Below, one piece after another: positions 8,756-17,697 of a stretch of DNA of 38,682 nucleotides. Source of the stretch: a virus. The position numbers were made by a program, and so were the translations under genes. The stretch spans positions 1 to 38,682 of IMG/VR virus record IMGVR_UViG_3300049043_000191. The stretch is one strand, 5' to 3'. Under the pieces are notes generated by a model. The model saw only the letters and a list, made by a program, of their open reading frames with translations. It searched no databases and was not told the DNA's origin. Every line of letters begins with the position of its first letter. Position 1 is the stretch's first letter.

Positions 8756-8861
8756 GCTTCCGGCGGAGGATATGTACGAAGCCTTTGTGCTAGCGTTCTG
8801 CGAGTTTCTGAGGTGGAGGGCTCAGTGCTAGCTAAGCCAGTTTTCCCAGTTTACTAGCTAT
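8756..8861. other. Flank of the IS and possible adapter (junction 6)
   Basis: After the IS the GC content falls. cagtttactagct ending at 8861 resembles the forward adapter end with a gap, and agcc-cag strings precede it, so an insert boundary near 8836-8861 is likely but not certain. No gene is visible. Confidence 0.4.
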
Positions 8862-9443
8862 GAATGGAAAAGTTAAACATTTCTCAGATTTGGGAAACGT
8901 GTACAAATTGCTTTCTGAGACGCATTGGCGTGATTTAGCTCTAGTATCGTTTCCATTAGTTTGGTTAGCTAAAACATTCTGTGAAACCATTGCACAGAAA
9001 GGGAAGAAGTTTCACAATCAACAATGGTGGCTTTGATGGAATTCTCTGCAGCCAAAAGTCGGTTTGGCTAGTTCCATGGTTGAACCAAGCCAAAATCAAA
9101 GACCTGTCCAGAAGGGCCTGTATTGAAATTTTGAGTTTCTGGTGCTGAAGTGATCTTAAAACCAGGTCCCACCTTTTGGGAGTTTGTTGGCTAAGAAGGG
9201 ACTTTTTCGGACTAGAGTGGCTATTTACTCCGTCTTGCCGCACTTGACTAGCAATTTCGACCAGAGAAGTTTCAGCTTGAGGATGAGTCTGTTTAGCTTC
9301 TGGTTCCAACGTCAATAACTCGTCGAGCTGATAATCGGAACCCTCTAGACGTTGTTCAATATCATCAATAGATTGAGTATAATCGAGGATACGATTCGCG
9401 GATAGTTGCCACCGAAGAAGCAAAGTTTCTCTTGGGTGTTCCC
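8862..9443. other. Unidentified insert with open frames on both strands
   Basis: A plus-strand frame starts at an ATG at 8862 (VKHFSDLGNVYKLLSETHW, then SFPLVWLAKTFCETI) and closes near 9037. A minus-strand frame of about 150 codons runs 9423-8965 (WQLSANRILDYTQSIDDIEQ, then LDELLTLEPEAKQTHPQAE). Both look protein-like and they overlap, so at least one is false or indel-broken. I recognise neither. The right end is cut by the adapter at 9444. Confidence 0.3.
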
Positions 9444-9471
9444 AGCAAGACTAAACTGAATGATTTGACAT
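9444..9471 (-). other. Adapter remnant at the left edge of the phage (junction 7)
   Basis: agcaagactaaactgaatga then tttgacat aligns along 28 bases with the adapter complement agcaatacgtaactgaacga followed by agtacatt, with scattered substitutions. It marks where the phage-bearing DNA starts. Confidence 0.75.
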
Positions 9472-9795
9472 AAAACCTTTAGTTATTATCAACAACCCGT
9501 TCTTACAAAAGGGGCTTTGTAGCTTACCGCCGCACACTATCACGCTACACCATGCACGATACAGCTACTGGCTAAGGGCAATGGGTACGGTAACCAGAAC
9601 CAGCGCACGGCAGCGCTTGCGTGGTCATCGATTTGGGTTTGAGGATGCTGAGGTGCGTGCCCCTCTTCCCTTTCCCCCCAAAAAAATATCACTTTTCTGC
9701 TAGAGTTAAGCCTTGTCATTTCCTTCTGGCTTTAGCCACTCTTGCGGGTGGCTATTTTTTTATCTATACTGGTGAGCATTGGTAGAGGGATATAT
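9472..9795 (+). other. Leader of the phage region, no supported gene
   Basis: A short frame from an ATG at 9580 gives about 42 codons with RLRGHRFGFEDAEV, but another frame reads NGYGNQNQRTAALAWSS, and neither is recognised. The stretch ends in a hairpin terminator and a short AT-rich spacer before the first phage gene. A partial upstream gene, broken by indels, could lie here. Confidence 0.4.
9734..9761 (+). terminator. Rho-independent terminator
   Basis: agccactc and gggtggct form an 8-bp stem with one G-T pair and a 4-base loop, followed by a run of T residues. It should close transcription entering from the left before the phage gene cluster. It would also act on an upstream gene that is not recognisable here. 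Confidence 0.75.
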
Positions 9796-10009
9796 ATGGT
9801 TAATGTAGAGATTAGTAGGGATGTGCCAGTACCGCCACCTAAGAGAAGGTATCCATATCGGGATATGGAGATTGGGGAGAGTTTCTTGGTGACGGATGGG
9901 GTGTTACAGGTGGTGTGTAACAACAACTATCGGACTGGCAAGAAGTTGGAGAGGAAGTTCATTGCTCGCAAAGAGCTAGAAGGGAGTGAGGGTATGGAGA
10001 ATAAAGTAA
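9796..10009 (+). CDS. Small conserved phage protein (DUF7303-like), one frameshift
   Basis: From the ATG at 9796 the protein reads RRYPYRDMEIGESFLV, then RTGKKLERKFIARKELEG, and after a one-base shift near 9985 ends VRVWRIK. The pattern YPYR-x-ME-x-GESF at the start, a K/R-rich middle and a VRVWRIK tail is that of a short family common in phages and plasmids, function unknown. An in-frame start at 9742 would lie inside the terminator, so 9796 is preferred. The next gene begins at an ATG overlapping its end. Confidence 0.65.
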
Positions 10010-10213
10010 ATGGACATGACCACACGATGATGCCTTTGGCTATGGAAGATGTGAAGAAGGCGTATATGGAGCGTGTGTATGCGATGAATCATGCGGAGTT
10101 GTTCCATGAGCTGATGCGTGTGCATACCAGAGAGTGCTAGGCTATTGCAGATAGCTGAAGGGGAGTTAAGACGCTTACAGGAACGCATTGAGCAATACGA
10201 ACCAATACATTGA
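9994..10213 (+). CDS. Small hypothetical phage protein, frameshifted
   Basis: Begins MENKVNGHDHTMMPLAMEDV, continues KKAYMERVYAMNHAELFHEL, and after a shift near 10125 probably continues SARLLQIAEGELRRLQERI to a TGA at 10211. The helical, charged character suggests a small regulatory or structural protein; I do not recognise it. It overlaps both neighbours, as in a tightly packed phage operon. Confidence 0.45.
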
Positions 10214-10412
10214 AGAGTTAAGGGCTAGTAGGTTACTGTTGCAAGGAGAAGTCAGGGCTGCCTTGGCTTGTAGGACGAAGAAGCAGAAGATTGCTCTAGT
10301 GGCTAAGTGGAAAGAGAAATATTCGCCCATATTTGTTCAAGAGTTATTGAATGTGGCTCGGAACAAACAGGCTGCTGGAGACATACTACATTGGAACTTA
10401 GATGAAATTTAA
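10188..10412 (+). CDS. Small protein upstream of terminase (possible small terminase)
   Basis: 74 residues from a TTG start with AGGAA six bases upstream: SNTNQYIEELRASRLLLQGE, then TKKQKIALVAKWKEKYSPIF. It is Lys/Arg-rich and helical. Position directly before the large terminase, with an 11-base overlap, would suit a small terminase subunit or packaging accessory, but the sequence gives no recognised DNA-binding domain. Treat function as unknown. Confidence 0.55.
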   Translation: MSNTNQYIEELRASRLLLQGEVRAALACRTKKQKIALVAKWKEKYSPIFVQELLNVARNKQAAGDILHWNLDEI

Positions 10413-12172
10413 CTTGCAACAGTTCTACAAGTTCTGCTCTAACTTGAAGATTGAGACTAAGGAAGAGGGGCTTAGGAATTTAGACAAGCTCTCAGGGACT
10501 CAGACCTATGTCATGCAAGAAATCTCTGAAGGTCTGGCTAACGGGGTTCACTTCTTTGTTATTCTGAAAGGTAGACAGCTAGGGATTACGACTATCAGCC
10601 TAGCCTTAGACCTTTATTGGCACTTTACTAATGCAGGACTCGGTGGCACTTTGGTGACAGATACCGAGAGAAACCGAGATATGTTCAGAGGCACTCTTGG
10701 TGCTTATATGGAAGGCTTGCCAAAAGAGTACAAGATACCCATGCTTGCCCACAACAGAAATAGCCTCTCCTTGAAGAACCGAAGCAGAATCTTCTACCAA
10801 GTCGCTGGACTTAGAGCTAAGGGTTCTCTTGGTCGCGGTAAGGGAATTACCTTTCTGCATGGCACTGAGACATCTTCTTGGGGTGACGAAGAAGGCTTGG
10901 CATCTCTGCCTAGCCTCTCTCGCAGAGACTAACCCTAACCGCCTCTACATCTTTGAGTCCACCGCTCAGAGGCTTCAATATGTTCCATGAGATGTATGTC
11001 ACCGCTAAGAGGGCTAGAACCCAGAAAGGCAATCTTCTGTGGCTGGTGGCGCAATGAGTTCTATTCTGCTGACCCCAGAGTCTGACATCTACAAGGTCTA
11101 CTGGGATGGCGAAGCTTGACGCCAGAAGAGAAAGAGTGGACACGGGATATTAAGAAGCTCTACAACTTTGAGGTCAACTCAAGACAGATGGCTTGGTGGC
11201 GCTGGAAGATGTTGGAAGGCATTAAGGACGAATCCCTGATGTACCAAGAGTTTCCACCCACAGAGGACTATGCCTTTGTGATGACAGGCACTATCCTTCT
11301 TCTCCATAGCCACGATGCACAGACGCAGCCAAGATTGCAAAGAAGATAACCTATGACAACTACCGCTATGTCTTTGGCGCTAACTTCCAAGACACCCAAG
11401 TAGTCAAGTCCACAGAGCGCTTGGCTACCTTGAAGGTATGGGAAGAGCCAGTCGATACCGCCTACTACGTCATTGGCGCAGACCCTGCCTACGGGTCAAG
11501 CGACTGGGCTGATAGATTCTGCATCCAGGTCTATCGGTGCTACTGCTGACGGACTAGAACAAGTGGCTGCGTTTGCCAACCTCAGAACTGAACACCTACC
11601 AGTTTGCTTGGGTCATTGCCCACCTTGCTGGCGCATACAAGAACTCTACGCTGAACCTTGAGGTCAATGGACCGGGGCAAGCGGTGATTAACGAACTCAA
11701 GAACTTGAAACGCCAAGCGGCTGCTATGGCAGGGGATATTGGCAGACAACTTATGGATGTCTACGGTTCGATGTCCAACTACATCTGGCGCAGGAACGAT
11801 ACCCTCGGAGGAATGTCCAACTCTATTGGTTGGCTGACTACGGTGCAGACCAAGGAGCGGATGCTCAACTACACCAAAGACTACTTTGAGCGCGGAATGA
11901 TGGCGGTCTACGACATGGAAACCCTAGAAGAGATGAAGACCATTACTAGAGAAGGTGGGTCAATCTCAGCCTCTGGTCGCAACAAAGACGATAGGGTTAT
12001 CGCTAGTGCCTTGGCTTGCGCTGCCTATGCCGAGCAACTCCAGCCCCGCCTTATCAACATGAGGATTAGCCGACAAGTCTCTAGAGCCTTGGAAGACAAG
12101 ACCCCAGAGGAAGTCGCTGTCGGCAGAAATGTCTCGGACTACCTCAAAAGGATAGGGGTCTATGGAACATAA
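10402..12172 (+). CDS. terL: Terminase large subunit, frameshifted
   Basis: This is the packaging motor ATPase-nuclease. The Walker A-like P-loop is GRQLGITT (residues 57-64), of the variant RQLG type, and Walker B is the FLHGTETSSW region (151-160). Later come NRLYIFEST (motif III), then the RNase H-fold nuclease with IGADPAYGSSDWADRF, LEVNGPGQAVINELKNLK and KDDRVIASALACAAYAEQL supplying the acidic metal ligands. About 590 residues, normal for the family. At least six indels break it (for example near 10915, 10970, 11035, 11118, 11300 and 11510) while all motifs persist, so the gene was probably intact in the phage. It starts the packaging and head module; the next gene overlaps its end by 11 bases. 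Confidence 0.92.
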
Positions 12173-12965
12173 CAACCTCACCATAGTCTCTGTCTACGGA
12201 CACAACGATGGGTCTAGCGCCATTCCTTCTATTCATGAAGTCTATGCAAGAACTCTCTGGGTCAAGGGGGCTACTGCTGTCTATTGCCAAGCCAGAGAAC
12301 CTTCCTGAGAGCATAGAGTGGAAGCAAATAGGCTTTCTTGACTACATGATGTATTCAACATTTGTCATGCACAGCCTCTACGCCTTCATTGAGACTGACT
12401 ACTGCTTGATGGTGCAAGACGATGGTTGGGTGCTAAACGGGGCTAACTTCCATCCTGAGTACTACGAATATGACTACATTGGCGGCTGTTTGCCACGCTG
12501 CTATGGTCGGCAACGAACTGCTCTTGTGGGGGACTTGGCACGACAAGCACCCTCGCACCATTGTCCAAAACGGTGGCTTTAGCCTAAGAAGCAAACGCTT
12601 CCTAGAAGCCCCTAACAAACTTGGCATCGTCACATAACCACGCCACAGACATCCACTTGTGGAACGAAGATGTGCAACTGTCTTGCGTCAAGAGACAACG
12701 CTTTTCCGAGCTTGGCATGAAATACGCCCCTGAGAATGTGGTGCGAGACTTTGCTTTAGAGAGCGTCATCCCCACATTCCATGATGACTTTGACTTCTCT
12801 AGACTTCTTGGCGCACATTCAACCTCGCGAAAACTAGTTTCTGCTAATCACATAGTGGTTAACCCTGAGTGTGTAACTTCTTACAGAGAGACTGAGTTCT
12901 TAGACTTCCTTCAATCCCTTGGATACACCGTAGAGTATGTTGTCAGAAGTAATCCCCAAGCGTGA
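12162..12965 (+). CDS. DUF5672 glycosyltransferase-like protein, frameshifted
   Basis: From ATG 12162 (LTIVSVYGHNDGSSAIPS) the joined frames give FIETDYCLMVQDDGWVLNG, YYEYDYIGG, then TIVQNGGFSLRSKRFLEA, then WNEDVQLSCVKRQRFSELGM and FAPE-like KYAPENV. The QDDG-WVLN, YDYIG, NGGFSLRS and NEDV blocks are the hallmarks of DUF5672, a GT-A-like glycosyltransferase family often in surface polysaccharide clusters. The DD of QDDG would bind the metal and nucleotide sugar. It lies between terminase and portal, an unusual place. It might glycosylate a virion protein or change a host glycan; that is inference. Frameshifts near 12205, 12495, 12590 and 12640. Confidence 0.8.
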
Positions 12966-13335
12966 GCTACTAGCCATCATCAAGCGCTTTATCAAAGACA
13001 AGAACAGGGGCATCTCTGTCAAACTCTTTGCCGAGCTGTGTGGGATAAACAAGGAGCATTTGCTAGATGTTTTCTACTTTCGCGTCCATCCTCTGACCGA
13101 ATACATCCAAATACGGGTCAGCAAAGGCTACAAAGCCTGGGAAAAGGGCGAGGTAGCCATTATGCAGAACCGTGATAAGACCAGATTTGTGTCGTATAGA
13201 CGCGAAGCAAAGCCAAGATTGGCTAGGACAACGGGTTTACACCTAGTCAATGGGCAAATAAAGGTAAAGGTAGGGGTGAGTAATCATGGGGATTACTCTA
13301 AGCCTACCCTTGATGAATTACTTGAAAGGGGATAA
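12937..13335 (+). CDS. Conserved hypothetical phage protein
   Basis: 132 residues, intact: VIPKRELLAIIKRFIKDKNR, then ISVKLFAELCGINKEHLLDV, then VHPLTEYIQIRVSKGYKAWE and a basic tail. The second block looks like a helix-turn-helix (KLFAELCGINKEHLLDV), so DNA binding is possible. It overlaps the previous gene by 29 bases and lies between terminase and portal. It could be a packaging accessory or regulator; no family is recognised. Confidence 0.65.
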   Translation: MLSEVIPKRELLAIIKRFIKDKNRGISVKLFAELCGINKEHLLDVFYFRVHPLTEYIQIRVSKGYKAWEKGEVAIMQNRDKTRFVSYRREAKPRLARTTGLHLVNGQIKVKVGVSNHGDYSKPTLDELLERG

Positions 13336-13337
13336 CT

Positions 13338-13855
13338 ATGGCGGTCTTAAAGGACTACAAATGCGATAAACACAGGTATTTTGAGAGCAGAGAAGCTAAA
13401 TGCCCGATGAAAGACTGCTGCTGAAGAGGTTTATGTGGTGTTTCTCCAAGCGCCAGCCCTCATGTCAGACGCTACCAAGAAGAATGACCGTACTGTCAAG
13501 CAATTAGCGATGGATTTTGATATGACAGACATCAAATCCACCCGTGAGGGCGAAAATCAGTCAGGATTCTTCACTCGTAAGAACAAAACAAGCAAAAAGC
13601 AGTTAGAAAAGGAAGCCAAGGAAGCAGCAGAGCGCCCACGCGAGGCTAGACCGGGGGACGCTGCCATTTGGGGAAGCGGTGGAGCGCTTAGATATGAAAT
13701 CTGCCCTCGCTGGAAGGTTCAATCGTCCCGTTGGTCCGCAACTTGGCAAAGAAACAGAGATTGTTTCAGTTATTCCTAAGTCTATGGGCAATTTGACAGG
13801 ACCAAAGGCGGCAAGTTACATTAACGACCATCAAAATCTGACTATTGACAAATAA
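13338..13855 (+). CDS. Conserved phage protein with Cys-rich N-terminus, frameshifted
   Basis: ATG 13338 follows a ggggataact leader. It reads MAVLKDYKCDKHRYFESREA, then KCPMKDC (a probable zinc-binding Cys/His cluster), then APALMSDATKKNDRTVKQLA, MDFDMTDIKSTREGENQSG, then LDMKSALAGRFNRPVGPQLG and ends at TAA 13853. This type of protein is common just before the portal in podoviruses of aquatic bacteria; role unknown. Indels lie near 13425, 13665 and 13690. The portal probably starts at an overlapping TTG. Confidence 0.65.
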
Positions 13856-15663
13856 TGCGGATACCAAGCAACGATTTATTGAGAGAGCAGTTTCTGCCGT
13901 GACTTGATTGAAAAGTGCATGGTGTCCTTGCAAGAGCGCAAAGGTGACTACGCTGCTCTACGGTCTTGGTTCTTGTTCGGTGCTGGTCCAGATGAGTCCC
14001 CGACCATCTTCAACAAAATCTATCCTCACATTGACCAACTCACATCTTTCCTCTACTCCGCAGAGACTACTCAGGTTCTCTATCAACGTAGGGGCATCTG
14101 TTCCGAATCAGGAACACATCAAGATTCCAAGACTCACGCTTGCCTTGAATGATGAATGGCTTAACTCTAATGCTGACCAAGTATTTAGCTCTGCCCTTAC
14201 TTGGTCACTTGGTCTTTAACTCCACCTTTGTCAAACTCGTCGTACAACAACGGCATCCATCCCTACATGGTCGAGCCAGCCAGTATTGGCGTATTGCGAG
14301 AAGACACCCCTTATACAGATAGGCAAGAAGCCCTTGTCCAAACGTACTACATCACGAAGTCGGAGCTATTCGCCCGTCTGTATTCCCATCCAAAACGAGA
14401 GTCCATCGTCAAACGCATAACGACTAGCATCCATACCAAGACCGAGGATTTGCCAGAGGGCGTTGACCGACTCATCATGTCGCAGTCCAACCCCACCATC
14501 TACGGTAACGTCAACCTAGACCTCTTTGGCATGAACCGCTACAAGGCGCGTGTAGCCGAAGAAACGCGTCAAGATGTATGAGCTATGGGTCTGGAATGAT
14601 GAGACTGAGGACTATCAGGTCATCACAATGGCTGACCCAGATGTGTTCATCTACGACAGAACTGGCAAAGAAATGTTCCTAAAAGGCGAATTGCCTTTTG
14701 TTCAAGTCTGCCCGAACCCTCAGTTTGACTACTACTGGGGACAGTCTGAGGTTCAGCGACTGCGTCTTCTTACAGCAGTTACGCAATAACCGCATGACTG
14801 AAATCTTGGATTTGCTCTCTAAGCAAGTCATCGCCTCCCACAGCGCTGACAGGCTTTACAGGCATCTTGGATGAAAAGAACTTTGCGCTAAACCGCGCTG
14901 GTGGCTTGTTGGCTACTGATATGCCAAACGCCAAGGCTGAACGCCTAGCCCCTGAGATGCCCTCATCTTTGTTTGAGGTTATCCACGAAGTAGACGCAAT
15001 GTTCTTCAGAAGCCTCTGGCATCTCCTCTGTCTTGCAAGGCAAGGGAGAATCTGGGGTTCGTTCTTCTGGTCACGCCTCACAACTTGCCCGTCTTGGTTC
15101 TAGCCGAGCCAAAAAACGCGCCCTTATCGTAGAAGACTCGCTAGAGAAGGTGGCAACGCTTTACCTCAAACTCATGCAAGCCTACGACAAGACGCACTTC
15201 AAGGACGAAGACGGTCACCCATTTATTGCCGAGCAGTTCACGAAAGACTATGTGGTCAAGGTCGATGCCCACTCGCAATTCGCCTATCTTCACAGAGGAT
15301 TTGCGCCAGTTAGCGTTTAATCTATTCAAGGCGAAGGCTATCGACACCGAGTCACTACTTGACTTGCTAGAGCCTCCGATGAAACAATTACTCAAAGACA
15401 AGTTGAAGAAGAGAGATGCAACAAGCCTCTCAGCCTCAACCGCAAGAGCAACCTCCCAAAAGGGAAAAGCCAGATTTGAAAGCACTTTGATGGCAACACA
15501 GCAATTAACGCCAAAGGCAGACCAACCCAGAATAACGACTGGGGAGTTAGGTCGCTCTGAGAGAGCTGGCGCTGGTGGCACATTGCAGTACAAGAATGTT
15601 GATGTTAGAGTCAACCCCGCAGCAAAAGCGATGCGCTCTATGCGCCAAATCAAACGAACTTAG
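13845..15663 (+). CDS. Portal (head-tail connector) protein, frameshifted
   Basis: The joined frames give a protein of about 600 residues: TNNADTKQRFIERAVSAV, then WFLFGAGPDESPTIFNKIYP, HIDQLTSFLYSAE, GIHPYMVEPASIGVLRED, YGNVNLDLFGMNRYKARV, PFVQVCPNPQFDYYWGQSEV, FTGILDEKNF, then SGISSVLQGKGESGVRSSGH and ASQLARLGSSRAKK. The order (helical N-terminus, WG-x-SE stem motif, GV-RS-GHA-QLARLGSSRAK clip region) is that of P22/podovirus-type portals. The start may be TTG 13845, overlapping the previous gene by 11 bases; ATG 13855 is in a frame that stops after 15 codons. About ten indels. The portal forms the dodecameric DNA channel at the capsid vertex. Confidence 0.82.
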
Positions 15664-15672
15664 GAGAACACC

Positions 15673-15708
15673 ATGTACGAGAAACGCGGTCGTAAATCTT
15701 GTCGATAA
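15673..15708 (+). CDS. Tiny basic ORF 1 after portal
   Basis: AGGAG lies 8 bases before ATG, giving MYEKRGRKSCR and stop. It may be the start of a longer protein cut by an indel, since an adjacent frame continues VDNFPQGKGYGCFPL. Either way a ribosome binding site marks a real start. Confidence 0.4.
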   Translation: MYEKRGRKSCR

Positions 15709-15782
15709 TTTCCCGCAAGGAAAAGGGTATGGCTGCTTCCCCTTGTAAGTAAGTGGCCGCCTCAGGAACCAAGGAGCGCAAT

Positions 15783-15821
15783 ATGCGTAAAGGTCGTAAA
15801 GGTCGTAAGAGCCGCAAGTAA
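15783..15821 (+). CDS. Tiny basic ORF 2 (12 residues)
   Basis: AAGGAG sits six bases before ATG and encodes MRKGRKGRKSRK then TAA. Nine of twelve residues are not hydrophobic and seven are Lys or Arg. It could be a DNA- or RNA-binding micropeptide or a leader. The strong ribosome binding site is the main support. Confidence 0.4.
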   Translation: MRKGRKGRKSRK

Positions 15822-15963
15822 TTAGTTGGGGTTACAGCCCCTTCTAATTGCGTGGCTTGACCACTGCAAATTCCTTCGGGGGGCTGGAATCTAAACTTGC
15901 CCCTCACTGACAAACTACAATAGTTTGGTTTAATCCGAACTGTTGAAAAGATAGAGGGCATTT
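15822..15963 (+). other. Spacer between portal and head genes
   Basis: Contains a GGGG-ttacag-CCCC hairpin at 15828-15841 without a T-tract, too weak to call a terminator, and otherwise no gene. A promoter for the next gene could lie in the AT-rich end but no clear boxes are seen. Confidence 0.4.
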
Positions 15964-16451
15964 ATGGCAGACGAAAAAATGTTGGATTTGATTCGCTCAC
16001 AGCAAGGTGGAACTCCCTCTGCTGCACCCGAACCATCAATGTCTGATGCTTCAACTCCCCCAATGTCTGCACCTATGTCTACGCCCGAACCCAAGATGGG
16101 AAACAAAGAAGGTGCGTTAGTTAACATAAGTATGGCGATGGACTTGATTGAACAAGCCTTGCCAAGCCTCGGTAGCGAATCTGAAGAAGGGCAAAAAGCC
16201 CTTGCCGCTATTCGTAGCCTGACTGGTGTCCTCGGTCAGAAGAAACAAAAAACTGGTGAATTACAGCAGTCTGAGATTATTCAGATGCTCCAGAACTTGC
16301 CCCAAGCTGGCGGTGCTACGCCAGAAGGTCGGGCAATGTCTAAGCCCCGGCTGTTCCAAACTTGCCGCCAATGCCGGGCGCAGCCCCTAGCCCCATGTCA
16401 ATGCCGGGTGCTGGTGGAGGTGGCGCTTCTCCTCAACCAACTCCAATGTAA
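15964..16451 (+). CDS. Pro/Gly/Met-rich hypothetical head-region protein
   Basis: MADEKMLDLIRSQQGGTPSA starts a disordered Pro/Ser/Met-rich N-terminus. A helical middle (ISMAMDLIEQALPSLGSESE, then SEIIQMLQNLPQ) follows, and after an indel near 16343 a tail rich in Pro, Met and Gly (NLPPMPGAAPSPMSMPGAGG) ends at TAA 16449. Similar Met/Pro-rich proteins lie between portal and scaffold in many podoviruses; role unknown. About 162 residues. Confidence 0.6.
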
Positions 16452-16454
16452 GTT

Positions 16455-16935
16455 ATGGTGAAGCAATCCATTCAATCTCGGTTTGAATCAAAGGTTGCAT
16501 TTGCGCCTTGAGCGAGTGTCATTTGTGGACTGCATCAAAAAATGCTTTTGGTTATGGAAAGTTTGGACAAGGCTCGAAATGGATGCTTGCTCACAGATAT
16601 TCTTGGCAAGCAACAAATGGCGATATACCAGAAGGCAAATATGTTTTGCATACTTGCGATAACCCATCTTGCGTAAATCCCAAGCACTTATATCTTGGTA
16701 CATATAAAGAAAATGCTCGTGATAGAGAAGACAGAAAAAGAGGCAATCACTCTAAAGGTGTAAATCACGGGCGTAGCGTTTTATTAGAATCTCAGATTTA
16801 TGAGATAAGAGATGCTTTTGATACTGGAAATTACTCTTTCAAACAATTAGGAAGAATTTACGGTATTGATGGTAAGTCTGTCGCTAACATCAGTTGACAG
16901 GAAAAATTGGAAACATCTTCACTAAGGAGTACTAA
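16455..16935 (+). CDS. HNH homing-type endonuclease, frameshifted
   Basis: ATG 16455 is followed by MVKQSIQSRFESKV. After a shift near 16512 the protein reads SECHLWTASKNAFGYGKFG, then WMLAHRYSWQATNGDIPEGK, HTCDNPSCVNPKHLYLG, then KENARDREDRKRG. H-T-C-D-N-P-x-C-V-N-P-x-H-L is the HNH_3 nuclease motif. The C-terminal part (LLESQIYEIRDAFDTGNYSF, then LGRIYGIDGKSVANIS) is a NUMOD/HTH-like DNA-binding region. A free-standing homing endonuclease inserted in the head module. It has no good ribosome binding site. A second indel lies near 16895; the stop is TAA 16933. Confidence 0.8.
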
Positions 16936-16936
16936 A

Positions 16937-17121
16937 GTGGACCTTTTAAGCCCCGTGGCGCTAACAACCCACGCAGACCCACAGACAACAACCAACAAAA
17001 CGGTGTTGTGACCAACACTCCACGCTTCTCCCAACTGGGTGGCTTGGACTCTCCAACTGCAACTGGTTCTAAGAACAAGATGCAAGTTCAAAAGCCCGGT
17101 GATGGCAAAAAAGTAATCTGA
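16937..17121 (+). CDS. Small basic/Asn-rich protein before scaffold
   Basis: AAGGAG precedes the start by a few bases. After an indel at the very start the frame reads GPFKPRGANNPRRPTDNNQQ, NGVVTNTPRFSQLGGLDSP, then KNKMQVQKPGDGKKVI to TGA 17119. About 60 residues, disordered. The start codon is uncertain (GTG 16937 is out of frame with the body). Unknown function, in the head operon. Confidence 0.5.
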
Positions 17122-17139
17122 TTGAACTAGGGGATAACT

Positions 17140-17670
17140 ATGAGTTTAGAAGATATGAGCTTTGAGCAACGCGACCAAATGGCGTTGCTGATGCGTGAAC
17201 TGTCCGACAATCCTGACACACGGAAAGAAATACTGCGCCTGACCAAGAAGGTCAAGCCCGGTCTTGTCATTCCTGAGTTAGATATTGAAGAACACACTTC
17301 ATCTGCGGTAGCAAGTGCTAACAAGCGTGTCGAGGAACTAGAAGCCAAGATGCGTGAGAAGGACGCTCTTGCTGATTTAGATGCACGCAGAATGAAGCTC
17401 ATCAAAAAAGGCTTGATTCAAGACGAAAGCGAAATTGAAGAAGTTGAAAAAATAATGCTCGACAAGGGCATTACGAATCACGAAGCGGCTGCCGAGTATT
17501 GGAGCTGGATGAAACAATCCGCAGTACCGACACCGACTGGCTACAACCCAAGTGCTGTTGCGAAGTTCGACTTAGGTAAATACTATAAGAACCCAGTTAT
17601 GGCTGCGCGGGATGAAGCCTCCAAAGCGCTCAATGAGTTGCGGAAAAATCCGCGACCCATTGGTTTGTAA
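17140..17670 (+). CDS. Scaffolding-like protein
   Basis: 176 residues, intact, directly upstream of the major capsid gene: MSLEDMSFEQRDQMALLMRE, LRLTKKVKPGLVIPELDIEE, then a coiled coil (ANKRVEELEAKMREKDALAD) and a Lys/Pro-rich C-terminus (ALNELRKNPRPIGL). Acidic, helical proteins of this size before the capsid gene usually act as internal scaffold for procapsid assembly. The assignment rests on position and composition. The start follows a ggggataact leader. Confidence 0.7.
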   Translation: MSLEDMSFEQRDQMALLMRELSDNPDTRKEILRLTKKVKPGLVIPELDIEEHTSSAVASANKRVEELEAKMREKDALADLDARRMKLIKKGLIQDESEIEEVEKIMLDKGITNHEAAAEYWSWMKQSAVPTPTGYNPSAVAKFDLGKYYKNPVMAARDEASKALNELRKNPRPIGL

Positions 17671-17697
17671 ACAGGGGATATTTTTTAGGAGATTCTT

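Noticed and set aside
7286-8857. Long plus-strand open frames over the IS element
   Set aside because: The transposase motifs and the terminal repeats show the coding strand is minus; the plus frames are shadows.
9421-9443. cttgggtgtt string as part of a longer adapter or barcode flank
   Set aside because: It has the wrong orientation relative to the adapter complement that follows and is only ten bases.
10402-15663. Programmed ribosomal frameshifting in terminase and portal genes
   Set aside because: There are too many shifts per gene, in both directions and without slippery sites. Uncorrected indel errors explain them better.
15828-15841. GGGG/CCCC hairpin as a terminator
   Set aside because: The stem is four pairs and no T-tract follows.
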